Part shown: one piece after another, positions 35,935 to 45,978 of the stretch
Layout of the letters: each line of letters starts with the position of its first letter
Position numbering within the stretch: the first letter of the stretch is position 1
Assembly (NCBI RefSeq): GCF_003597395.2
Contig: NC_133771.1
Span: 129,299,683 to 129,363,682, forward strand
DNA: 64,000 nucleotides
Reading direction: 5' to 3'
From: Chelonoidis abingdonii
Lineage: Eukaryota > Chordata > Testudines > Testudinidae
Position numbers and translations under genes: made by a program
The notes under the pieces: generated by a model
Database searches by the model: none
The model's input: only the letters and a program-made list of their open reading frames with translations
Told to the model about the DNA's origin: nothing

Positions 35935-36540
35935 CTAAGTGACAATAGAAGTCCAGCAGGTTATTTCCACTTTTAACACATCATAGTTCTTGGCTTGCTC
36001 CTCACTCAACACCACATAAGCAGCTTGAGCTTCTCCTGCCAGATAAGGGGCTAACTCTAGGACCCATAATCCTTTATCCTAGTCCACACTTGTAGAAATT
36101 TTTTCAGAAGTCAGTAAGAATGCATCAGAATCTTCCCCAGGGCCCATTTTACAGGGTCCCAGCCCACCCTTCCCCACAGCAGGACGTGTCACATTTTGTA
36201 TCGACTGCAGCTGTACCTGGGTCTGTTCCTTCACACTCTCCTGAAACAATTGCTGCTGCTCCGCCTGCCAGTCCAGTTTGTCACTCTATCTGTTGAAGTG
36301 CATGCAGCATCCTTCTGTTGGTCTACCAGTCATTGCAGCAGCTGTTCCAGCTTTTCCCCAGTTCAGGTGGTCTTCCCACAGGCCCCCACTCAACCTTCTT
36401 GGCTCTGGCTGACAAGTGAATCCCACACAATCCCCCACTTGTGAATGTGCTCCCCCCGCAGCTCCTGGAACTTCTGGCTGATAATCCCTTCTTGTGATTT
36501 AAGCAGCATGCCTTACCCAGTAGGACTCCACCAAATATCT
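35935..36540 (-). pseudogene. Gag relic with SCAN-like capsid, Ty3/gypsy (Gmr1-like)
   Basis: The clearest part is a minus-strand frame at 35960-36065 reading LELAPYLAGEAQAAY, then LSEEQAKNYDVLK. It is preceded in another frame by GPGEDSDAFLLTSEK near 36100-36140. This is the capsid fold from which host SCAN domains derive. The upstream (N-terminal) part is glutamine-rich, in broken frames, between 36200 and 36480. It lies directly downstream of an LTR, as gag should. Pol is absent; the copy ends near 35935. Confidence 0.7.
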
Positions 36541-36822
36541 TTATACTCCAGCTCTATCCCAATATATTATCAAGCCCCCTAGTTCAGCCTTTTATACTGC
36601 CTGCTTTCTTCTTAGTGCTGTCCAGCTGGTGAGTAAATTAGCTCATCAGGCTCCCTATAGGTGCAAGTGATCCCTTCTGCCCTTCTGAAGCCCCAGCCCA
36701 AGTCCCTCCTATTCTAACTACATTCAGTGTGCCCTGGGTGGTCTAAATGATCAGGATGCTCTAAGTTACCAGAGTGCTGACTTTCAAAGGACTCAACTTA
36801 TAGCTTCTAACAGCTTGTCACA
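36541..36822 (-). mobile_element. LTR belonging to the adjacent gag relic
   Basis: The minus-strand start TGTGACAAGCTGTTAGAAGC lies at 36822. The order LTR then gag on the minus strand fits a 5' LTR. The inner boundary near 36541, where a primer-binding site would lie, is approximate (TGGTGGAGTCC near 36530). Confidence 0.55.
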
Positions 36823-37269
36823 GATATGCTGATAGTTATGAAAGCATCTCATTAGTCTCTGAGATTTTTGGAGTTGCTGCTGGTGTTTTTTTAATGCAGG
36901 AGGGCAAAATTCAGGAAATTTTCCAGAAGGAGGGACAGGGAGTTGGAAAAGGAATGCTTATCTGCCAGCAATGCTACCTATCTATACATACCAGCAAGAA
37001 AAAAAAAGATTAGGTAAAAGACACTAATTTAAGAACTTTTCTTTGCAAATATAACAGCTACCTTTTTATCTGTAAGGTGGGAATTTCCATTGCAGCCATT
37101 AGACGTAGGCCAGGTCAAAGATATTTAGTATATATTTCAATGGCCTTGTCTGAATTTGTTTCTCAATAGCTTGGAGTGACAACTAACAGAGTCTGTGCCC
37201 TTTGATTTATGCTGACTAATGCAAAATCAGTAGTCAGTAAGTTTAACATCATGAGTGATTTAATTGTGG

Positions 37270-37540
37270 GTGACCCCCCACCAGTTTTGTATGGCTAACC
37301 GAGACCTATCTGGATGACACTACAGAGCCATCTTTGGCCCATATGTCTCCCACTGGGCATTTGGCTGTGTATGAACCAAAAGAGCATCATGGAGATGGTA
37401 TGGCCATGTTGGTTGCATCAAGTATCAAATGTAAGGTGAGGTCCCACTCCAAACGTAGGTATAAAAGCATGTGTCTGCCTAATGTGTGAGCTAGGGGATG
37501 CAGTTAAGATAGAACCAGTGTTAGTGCACAAAGGAAGGAG
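37270..37540 (+). pseudogene. Old LINE endonuclease-domain fragment
   Basis: A plus-strand frame reads FVWLTETYLDDTTEPS near 37286-37335, then GDGMAMLVASSIKCK near 37390-37435. These are the TETWL and GG-GVA-type blocks of the AP-endonuclease domain of a LINE. It is decayed, about 90 codons, with no RT attached. It may belong to the same old family as 8040-8984. Confidence 0.6.
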
Positions 37541-37798
37541 GAGGAGTGGGAGGGAGAAGGGATATAAGCAAAAGGAGCAGCCTGGAAGATGGCACAAAGA
37601 TGAGAGTGGGAGAAGGATACAATGGCTGTTGAGGAAGGAGGTTTAGGAATAGTGTATGCAATGGGAATGGGAGTAGGAGGAAACAAAAACAAAAATGTAA
37701 ACAGGGCAGAGTTCTGCAGAAACTTCAAGAGATCGTACTGGTGTATGATCACCCAGTTTCTCCTTCATCTATAATTGGTCAACTTGATAGAAGTAAAA

Positions 37799-38395
37799 AG
37801 CAACAAAGAGTCCTGTGGCACCTCATAGACTAACAAACGTATTGGAACATAAGCTTTCGTGGGTGAATACTTTGTCAGACGCATGTAGTGGAAATTTCCA
37901 GAGGCAGGTATAAATATGCAGGCAAGAATCAGTCTAGAGATAATGAGGTTAGTTCAATCAGGGAAGATGAGGCCCTCTTCTAGCAGTTAAGGTGTGAACA
38001 CCAAGGGAGGAGAAACTGCTTTTGTAGTTGGTTAGCCATTCAGTCTTTGCTTAATCCTGATCTGATGGTATCAAATTTGCAAATGAACTGAAGTTCAGCA
38101 GTTTCTCTTTGAAGTCTGGTCCAGAAGTTTTTTTGCTGCAGGATGACTACCTTTAAATCTGCTATTGTGTGTACAGGGAGGTTGATAAGCATAAGATAAG
38201 GATCCCTTAGAGCCCCTCATGTGTTGACTGGCAGTGCATAGCACATACTTAGGACACAGGCACTGTACCATGCATGACATCTTTGAAATGCAAGGAGAGA
38301 GTACACACTTCTGTAAGGTTATACAGGTATCAGTATTCAGTCTGTGATTTTCAGATCCACTGGGCATTGAAAGGCTAATTACAGCCAGAGTACAT
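37799..38395 (-). mobile_element. Retroposon (GTGGCACCTTATAGACTAACA family), copy 2
   Basis: It shares nearly its whole length with 47720-48146 in the opposite orientation: TGTGGCACCTCATAGACTAAC, GAAATTTCCAGAGGCAGGTA, a GCAGTTTCTC region and ATCTGCTATTGTGTG. It lacks the last 30 or so bases (the CTACCCCTCTGATA end). It extends further at the 5' side, to about 38395. No clear target duplication. Confidence 0.75.
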
Positions 38396-39639
38396 GCTGT
38401 TATGCTAAATGATGGACCCTTTTTTCATAAAGAGGATAAATGAGGTACTCCCAGCACCTACCAGTCCACTGGAGTGAAGAACTGAGTCCCAAAATCTGGT
38501 AGATCATAATGCAAGCCACCACTCTTATTAGGCCAGTTATCTACTCAGTTCACAGACACCTGAGTATTGTTTATCAAGGGTATTATGTTGAAACATAGTG
38601 CTAAGACTCTGTATCTTTCCATATTCTTATTAAAAGGATGTATAATCCACCTCTCAGAGATAACAAAAAAGTAAAGTTCATGGATATTATTAGCTTCCAC
38701 TATGTGCAGTCAGAAAATTACACACTGAAAGTTATCTCACATTCATGTAAATTACATTGAATGGAAAATATCTAATTATCTCTCCAAGATAACAAATATA
38801 TATGTAAATGTTTTAATCTAATGATAATATGTCTAGGGAAGGATATTACAATTTGAAATCTAGAGTAATCACAAAAAGTTGAACTGTGATTGTATGAACT
38901 TCCTAGGTAATGGATCTGAACTCTTGTTTGTTGATTAAATAAAAGCTATGGGGTTTTGTTGTGTTTAGATCATTCACATGCTTTGTTATTTGCTCCGTTT
39001 AGCATTCAAAGACAAATAGCAAAGTTCAGAGGCAAAAACAAACAAAATTCATTCTGTAGCAAGAGCTGAATTCCATTTTTAATTATGTCTTGAGGGCTGG
39101 AGTAGGACAGGATTACATACCCCTTTCCTTCCACAGTGAATTTGCCAGTTATGTCAATTTACCTCTCTTCCCTTCCTTTGGAAGCTCATTTTATACATTC
39201 CGCCCCCTCCAAGAAAATGATGGATTCATATCCCTCCCACTTTTATTACAAAAGTGAAAAAACTAAAGATAGGTGAATAACTAAAAATAAATGAGCTGAA
39301 TGATTAATCTGAAAAAAATATTGTGAATATTATGAGAAAAATTTAACAATTATTTCACCAGCCCTATGGAAAACTATCCTGCAACACTGAAGAGTGTGTG
39401 TACAGGCATAAAATTACAAATACATGCTGATTTTAAAGCACTCTTCACCTGTCAAGACCTGAGATCAGGATTTGTTTTTTCCGTTGTGTTGTTAAGTGGA
39501 TAGTGTCCAATCAAACAGTGGGAACAAAGCAGGAAGGGAAGGAAAATTACTCCTCTGTTTCTTTGTGAACTTATTACATTTTTAGTGGAGATGAAAGGTG
39601 CTAGACTGACATCCCTGGAAACTAAAATCCTTTATGCAC
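38396..39639. other. No recognised feature
   Basis: AT-rich, nothing diagnostic. Confidence 0.4.
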
Positions 39640-39870
39640 ACAATAGGTACAGTGGAAGCATTCATGCAGGGTCTTGACAATAAGCCTCAGCCCTGACCTG
39701 GAGGGATCACCTCTATTAGTGGCAGAGTAGTTCTATTCTCCATGGCTCATTCAGTCCTTGGCTTCATTCAAATACCCAAAGTTTCTAATTAGTGTCAGTT
39801 TTGGTGCTGGTTTCTCTGATGTAGACAGCTGCCATTGGAAACTCCTGAACCCACCAAACTTGTGTTACAC
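39640..39870. repeat. Unclassified repeat, copy 2
   Basis: Matches 16420-16640 in order: CCTCAGCCCTGACCTGGAGG, CTCCATGGCT, TCAGTCCTTGGC. Confidence 0.4.
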
Positions 39871-40579
39871 AGATCCCCAAACAGCCTTCAAATGCTTACA
39901 ACCTACAATCACTGCTAAACAGGACCAGATTTGAGACAGCTTCCTAGAGATGAAAGGCTTGGTATGCTATTGCAGGAAAGTTTTAGGTAATAATTATCCA
40001 AAACCACATTCTGATTGGATTGCTGAGTCCTTTTTTGTGATATCATGACCATTCACCCACTCCCACCAATGCACAGCACAAGCAGCAGTAGAATAGTCAA
40101 GGGTAAACTTGGATAAATGGAATTAACCACTTCTTATCTGAGGAATAGGGAGTTTAGTTCAGGATAGTTTAACCCACTTTTTTTTTTTAAAATCATGACA
40201 CACTGTGAAGTAGCCTACTCATTAGCAGTTTCTGGACTTTCAGACACTGTAGTTCACTTTTTCATGTAAAACTGAAGGCCCTGAACTAGCAAAGGAGTTC
40301 TATATGGGGTTTTGGACAGGAGGAGAAGGGGTTAAATAGTCCTGGGGACCCTAAAAAAGCAAACCAATTAGAAAAAAATATATATTCAAAATTGTAGATG
40401 AAGGATGGTTTATAGATAACACTGCTCTACAGTGAAAATGCTTCTGAAATAAATGTAATCAAACTTCACTAATTCTGGGCCACTGAGAACGAAAATGATG
40501 CTTAAAATTGTTGATTGGCTCTAGTCTAGCTGTTGGGCTCCAGACTACAGCAGTGGAATCTCCTGGCAGGTGATGTTAG
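39871..40579. other. No recognised feature
   Basis: Nothing diagnostic. Confidence 0.4.
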
Positions 40580-41605
40580 TGATATTAAGTTTCCAGTTCC
40601 ATGACCGTCAAAAGGATCTTGTCCCATTCTTCTTCATGGAAGTGATCTTGTAACCTGCAAACAACATCGATGAGTGATGGCAGCCTCAACATCATCACGA
40701 TCCAGATGAGTGGAGACTGTTCATATTTCATCGAAGACGATTCTTGAAGTTGTTTTGCTGATAATGGAATGTTTGCCATCAATTCCAGTTGGTCATGCAG
40801 TCCATATGAAGGAAACCTATGACAACATGAAACAACTTTTGAGGTGCATAAACTATGACCAACATCAGTGGCACCTTTGTGGCGATTTGAAGGTTGTTGC
40901 CCTCTTGGCTGCTGCAGACTGATAACAAAGTACTGCTATTTTCTCTGTGAATGGGATAGTCATGCAAGAATTCCCACTACATCAAGAAAGATGGGCCACT
41001 CCGACAGTCATTGGAGCCTGGGAGGAAAAGTGTTCAGCATCCACCACGTTGAATCAAGAAGATTTTGTTCCCACCTTACACATCAAGCTGGGTCTGATGA
41101 AGACTTTGTCAGGCCATTGACAAAACATGCAGCTTTCAAGTACTCTGTGGAAAATTCCAAGCTTAATGAGCTAAGATAAGGAAGGTGTCTTTGTTGGTTC
41201 TCAGATTTGGTGAACTTCTTCGAGATGATGCATTTGACCATGCACTGCGTGCAAGGAAAAGATGGCATGGAAAGCCTTCTAGTTAGTGGCAATAAATTTT
41301 CAAGAAACAACAAGGCAGACAACTACAGGTTGTTGTGGAAACCTCCTCAAGGCATACAAAAGCTTGGTTGCAACATGTCACTAAAGATACATTTTTGCAC
41401 TCTCATCTAGATTTTTTTCCATCGAACTGCGAGCAGTGAGTGATGAGCACGGCAAGCAATTTCACCAGGACATTGCAACAAGGAAAAACACTATCAGGCA
41501 ATTGGAGCCCATCAATGCTTGCAGACTATGCTGGTCAGTGACAAGATGCTCCATTTAATGAATAAAGAGACAAGCCAAGAAGCGCCGAGTAGACACTGAA
41601 TAGGA
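40580..41605 (+). pseudogene. Fossil protein of an unclassified multi-copy element, family 1
   Basis: Over about 1 kb the plus strand gives ordered protein-like pieces across shifting frames. They are DPDEWRLFI (about 40699), IPVGHAVHMKETYDNMK then YDQHQWHLCGDLKVVALL (40779-40905), and LCEWDSHARIPT (about 40945). HHVESR and a LTHQAGSDEDF-type stretch follow (about 41040-41110), then FGELLRDDAFDHALRARK (about 41205), HSHLDFFPSNC (about 41400) and a basic end near 41600. A Cys-bearing turn follows the CGDLKV block. I know this family as an uncharacterised repeated protein of animal genomes (from memory), probably mobile-element encoded. Many stops and frameshifts are present. The enzyme class is unknown. 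Confidence 0.6.
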
Positions 41606-43096
41606 CATAAACTAGTACATAATTATTTTGCCTTTTGCTTCATAATACATTTTTTATAACCCTTTTGCTGATTTTAAAAGTGTTACATAACAGACAGGTG
41701 AAATATTATCATGTAAGCAACCATAAACACATGAAAGACCTAGGTTTACAATTATGATTAAAACTCTACTATCTACACAATATACATAGACATAAAATGT
41801 AAAAACTTAAATATCTTAGAAACAGTAGCCAATCAGTTGTTTTAATTGTCATATTTGAATTCAGCACATCAAAATACATAATAAATACCACATTTTATCT
41901 CTGAAGCAGACGACTTCTCAAAAATTGTAGACCAGTGTAATAGTGGAATGTAGCATGGGTCTAATACTGCAAGAAAGTGTTTACATAAATGAGCTCAGTT
42001 TCCAAATGGTTCTTCAGTTTAACCTTGTTTGTACCCTTTTTACATTCATGTGATGTTTGGGAACTGCCTTTTTGTTTTTTTAATACAGATACCTGCATTT
42101 GCATTTGAGCAAAAGTACTGGTGAAGAATCAGACGTGAGATGCTGTCCCCAGTGGAATGTATAGGAGTTATGCCGTTGATTTCAAGAGATCCAGATTTTC
42201 ACCTCAAAGGGTATTCTGTATTCAGTAGACATCATTAATTATTCTCCTGTTTAAAAGGTTTTCAGTCATCCATGGAACAGAATCTATACTTACATGACCA
42301 ACCACACAGGTATTAACGAATAGTGAAAAGTGCACAGTTCATGAACAACTCCCTGCCAAGAATTTGTTCAGTCAAGAATAACAAAAAGAATACATTCTGA
42401 AAAAATAAAGTCTGTTCATGAGCACAGTGTGACTAGAAAAAATTAAAAAGATGAAATTCTCTGAATAATTTATTTGCCACAAATAATGGAACCAGAGGAT
42501 ACATTGAAAAACTCCAGCACATTTTCCAATAAAAATAAAAAACATACAGTAGTGTAATAGCAATAATCCATGCCTGGATGTGCATAGGCTATTTCTATAT
42601 GTCTCAAAAGGCTATTACTATGAGGCAGACAAACTAAAACCATGTACAAATAGCCTTCTAATTCAAGACCTTTTGTGCCTCACAACTGCATTACTATTCC
42701 CTTGAGCCATCGGTCCATCCTCCCCACTCATCATGACATCAGCTGATTCTGGAGAATTAAACAAAAGAATCGTGAGCCAAAGTCTTGGCAAGTAACTGAA
42801 AGAGAATTTGATTTTCAAAAAAAAAAATGTTTCAAATGTATTTACATTTTGATTTGAGGATCTACACATTTGCCATTGGCTTTGAAGATCTTTCCGATCC
42901 TCTTCCCCTTTCTTTTTTTCACTCTCAGAATATTTTGGCTACAGCAACTGTGCAAACGAGAGAGTTTTCTTCCTGTCCTCTTTTCTTCCTTAGCAAATGG
43001 AATCTATGTTAAATTAGTAGCTCTAAAAGGAGATCTGTCTCTAACAGTTGCTTTGGAAAGTTGGCCTCTTTATCTAATAACTGACATATTAGCTGT
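41606..43096. other. No recognised feature
   Basis: AT-rich sequence downstream of the fossil; it may include its untranslated tail. No repeat ends seen. Confidence 0.4.
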
Positions 43097-43215
43097 TATG
43101 TGCTGTGTTGGTCCCAGGATATTAGACACACAAGGTGGGTGTGGGTGAGGTAGTATTTATTAGACTAACTTCCCTTGGTGAGACACAAGCTTTCAAGCTA
43201 CAGAGAGCTGAGGAA
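43097..43215 (+). mobile_element. Retroposon end (GTGTTGGTCCCAGGATATTAGA family), copy 1
   Basis: GTGTTGGTCCCAGGATATTA, GGTGGGTGTGGGTGAGGTAG, ATTAGACTAACTTCC, AGACACAAGCTTTCAAGC. A shorter copy lies in reverse at 61296-61425. Its layout parallels the GTGGCACCTTATAGACTAACA family. Confidence 0.6.
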
Positions 43216-43385
43216 TATTGGCTGCTGACATTTTGGCTGCCATCTGCGCTGGCTGCCGATATGTTCCATGATCTGAAGAACTGATATGTTTTGTGCATGT
43301 GTTATAATGAGTCTGGTGCCCTCAGTTATTCTCATGCAATTCCCATGGATTGCAGTGGAAGTCACAAGCATATATCTGAAAACAG

Positions 43386-43462
43386 AGGGCCTGAATCAAA
43401 GCCCATTGCTGTAAATGGGAGCATTTCCATTTAATTCAGTGGGCTTTGAACCAGACCCAGAA
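43386..43462. repeat. Short palindromic interspersed repeat
   Basis: GGGCCTGAATCAAAGCCCATT and its approximate complement AGTGGGCTTTGAACCAGACCC. Same family as 5983-6060. Confidence 0.7.
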
Positions 43463-43672
43463 TAAGGCCTCATTGTATGCTGTATGTATGTATACTCCAC
43501 TGTAATTAGTACATTGTTCTATGTCCCCTATAAGGAGTAGAACACAGGCAGAGAGAGTTAGAAAGGCCTCAGAGAAACAAATCTGGAGAGGGAATGGTTT
43601 TCTTCTATGCCTTACTATATTATTTGTTTGTTGGTAATAATTAGCTCTGTTCAGGGTGACAAACACTGCAAG

Positions 43673-44179
43673 GACTTGTCAACATGCAGAGCTGCACTGG
43701 TTTAATTTAAGGTGTGAGCGTAAACTGATTTAGTTAAACCAGTGCAAAAGACTGTGTTGACACCCTGATTTCCAGTAAGTCTAAGGCAAAATAAACTGGG
43801 TTTAACCTAAATAAAAGGGTCCATGCAGTCGTTTCCACTGCTGTAACTAAACTGGTTTAAAAATCAATTTTAGGCCATGTCTTTACATACAGTGCAGCAG
43901 CAGCACAGCAGTACTGTGTCAGGTGAAGACACTCTATGCTGATAGGAGAAAGCTCTCCCGTCGGCATAAAAAAACCCCACCTTGAGCAGCATAAGATATG
44001 TCTGTGGGAGACCTTCTCCCACAAACAGTAGCACTGTGCACACAAGCGTTTGAGTCAATGAAATTTATGTCTTGCGGGAGGTGGAATATTCACCCCCCGA
44101 GTAACAAGTTTTGCCAACATAGGCTATAGTGTAGACATAGTTGAAGTTAAACAAGTGCCAACTCGGTGTGCAGACAAGG
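43673..44179. mobile_element. Outer MITE with CTTGTC ends
   Basis: The left GGACTTGTCAACATGCAG and right GTGTGCAGACAAGGC form a degenerate inverted repeat. The interior has CTGGTTTAA and GTTAAACCAG palindromes. It is split by a second MITE at 43872-44140. Confidence 0.5.
43872..44140. mobile_element. Inner Harbinger-type MITE
   Basis: The left end AGGCCATGTCTTTACATA and right end TATAGTGTAGACATAG are complementary with a few changes. The internal block GAGAAAGCTCTCCCGTCGGCATAA is shared in part with the MITE at 31493-31785. About 269 bp. Confidence 0.65.
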
Positions 44180-45616
44180 CTTAAGTTATGGGGCCTGGGA
44201 AAGGGAGGTGGAAGAAAGGTAGAGGGAGGAGAAAGGATCAACTGTATCCAGCTTTTCCTATTGAGAAAAGCCAATAGCTAGTCATACAGAGTTGCACTCC
44301 TCAGCATCCCAGGAGTGAATAGTGCCTGCTGTTGTGTATGCAAACATATGAAGCTTATCCTTCTAAACTGGAACTAATAAATGAAACGGAGTGTAGGGAG
44401 TTTTAAATTTCATGCACAACTACAGCACGTGTAAATTCAAATCATTTTCCAATGCACACAGAATTTTTGGCACCTTGAAATGATCTTACAAACAGGAGTA
44501 AATCATCAGCCATTTGTGAGGCCTGTCCGAGTAATCTCATGAAAGAACAAAAGTTCTCTGGATTGCAATAAAGCCCTTATGATGTATATAGAATATACCA
44601 ATACATGTGATACATCTGGAATTGCTACTCCTAATTCTTTTGAAGCTACAACCAGCTGGTAACAGTTTTAGAAAGTGTCACAATTTATATTTCATTGCAT
44701 TTGAATAAGCTTTAGTAGAACCCACTAATTTTATAATTTGTTTTTATTGCTGTTACTGAATTCATATTTAGAGAACGTAATCTTTTTTAACTATGATATT
44801 TTATGATCTTATTCTGAATTAAAAGAAAAGTATACTGTTTGCTCCACAAATAAAATATGGCTACAAATGAATATTTCCCAAATCTTTGTTGTTTAATAAA
44901 AATTATGTTAAATACAAAAGTTATTCTTAAAAAAAGAAAAATTGACAATATACTCAAGTTTATGGTTAGTTTTCAGGCAGAATTATTAGCTAACTGCACA
45001 TAAATTCCCTGATAAGTATTGGTATAATTATGAAAGCTCATATCATATAACATGTATGGGTAATTCTAATGTAATTAACCATGAATTAATGGCCACACTT
45101 TTTTAAAATCAGGTGTTACCTATACATACTGCAAGCAGAACAATTAAATAGTAATAAAAGCAGTTCACAATGATTTATACATCTCTGGTTCCAAATAGAA
45201 CAGAATCCCAGGTGAGTCACAACTTTAAATTGTACTGAAGCAAAAATGAATTTACTTTGTTCCATTTCTTTGCCCTACTTTTTTCTGAGAGGACGTGATT
45301 TCACTGTCACTTGTGGTTCTAATGCACAGCAGAGGCTTTTTTATTCACTTAGCAGTGGGTACTCATACCTCACAACATGTGATGTGCTATAGAAAATACC
45401 AGTTAGTGTTCATCCATCAAAAACATGGTAGTATTTAAAAAAAATATGTAGGAAAAAAAATCAGAAATAGTTTGCATTATTCTAAAACTCGGTGCTCGTA
45501 TATACAAGAAACACCAAAGCCTTTTGTTGTGTTCTTTTTATTTTGATTGAAATAAAAACTGATGTCACCCACTTTTGCTTTGTTCTGTTGTTAATCCGAG
45601 TGTATGTCATGCTTTG
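44180..45616. other. No recognised feature
   Basis: AT-rich; nothing diagnostic. Confidence 0.4.
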
Positions 45617-45978
45617 TATGGGAGCATAATGTAGGAAAATCTCATTTGAGGGCAAGTTAGTGGTAGAAAGGTAAGGTAAGGGAGATGTCATTTGGTTCAT
45701 AAAAAAGTCTACAAAATCATAACTTCAATGGCATCACCCTCTTTGGTATGGCAAAGGAGAGAGACTTGCCCTCCCCTAGTTCACAGCTCCAGATCCTACA
45801 GTTGGTGGGAATTTTGATAATACAATGTTGTCGGAAATGGGTCAAGTTGAGTATCAGTCACAAGTCACTTCTCCCAGGAACACAATGGTACCAAACATGA
45901 CAAACCTAAAACAATTATATAGATATATATTTGAAAAAAGTGTTTAAAAATCAACTTTAAATTATACTTAACACAGGG
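45617..45978 (-). repeat. Left arm of a ~360-bp inverted repeat
   Basis: The reverse complement of this segment aligns from end to end with 51427-51788. Shared words, read in the sense of the right arm: CCTGTGTTAA at the inner edge, AATTGTTTTAGGTTTGTCAT, ACCATTGTGTTC, GTATTATCAAAATTCCCACC, TTATGATTTTGTA, ACCTTTCTACC. The inner edge touches the end of the fossil coding region 45978-48240. This could be a terminal inverted repeat of a DNA transposon, or two independent copies of one repeat. Confidence 0.75.
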
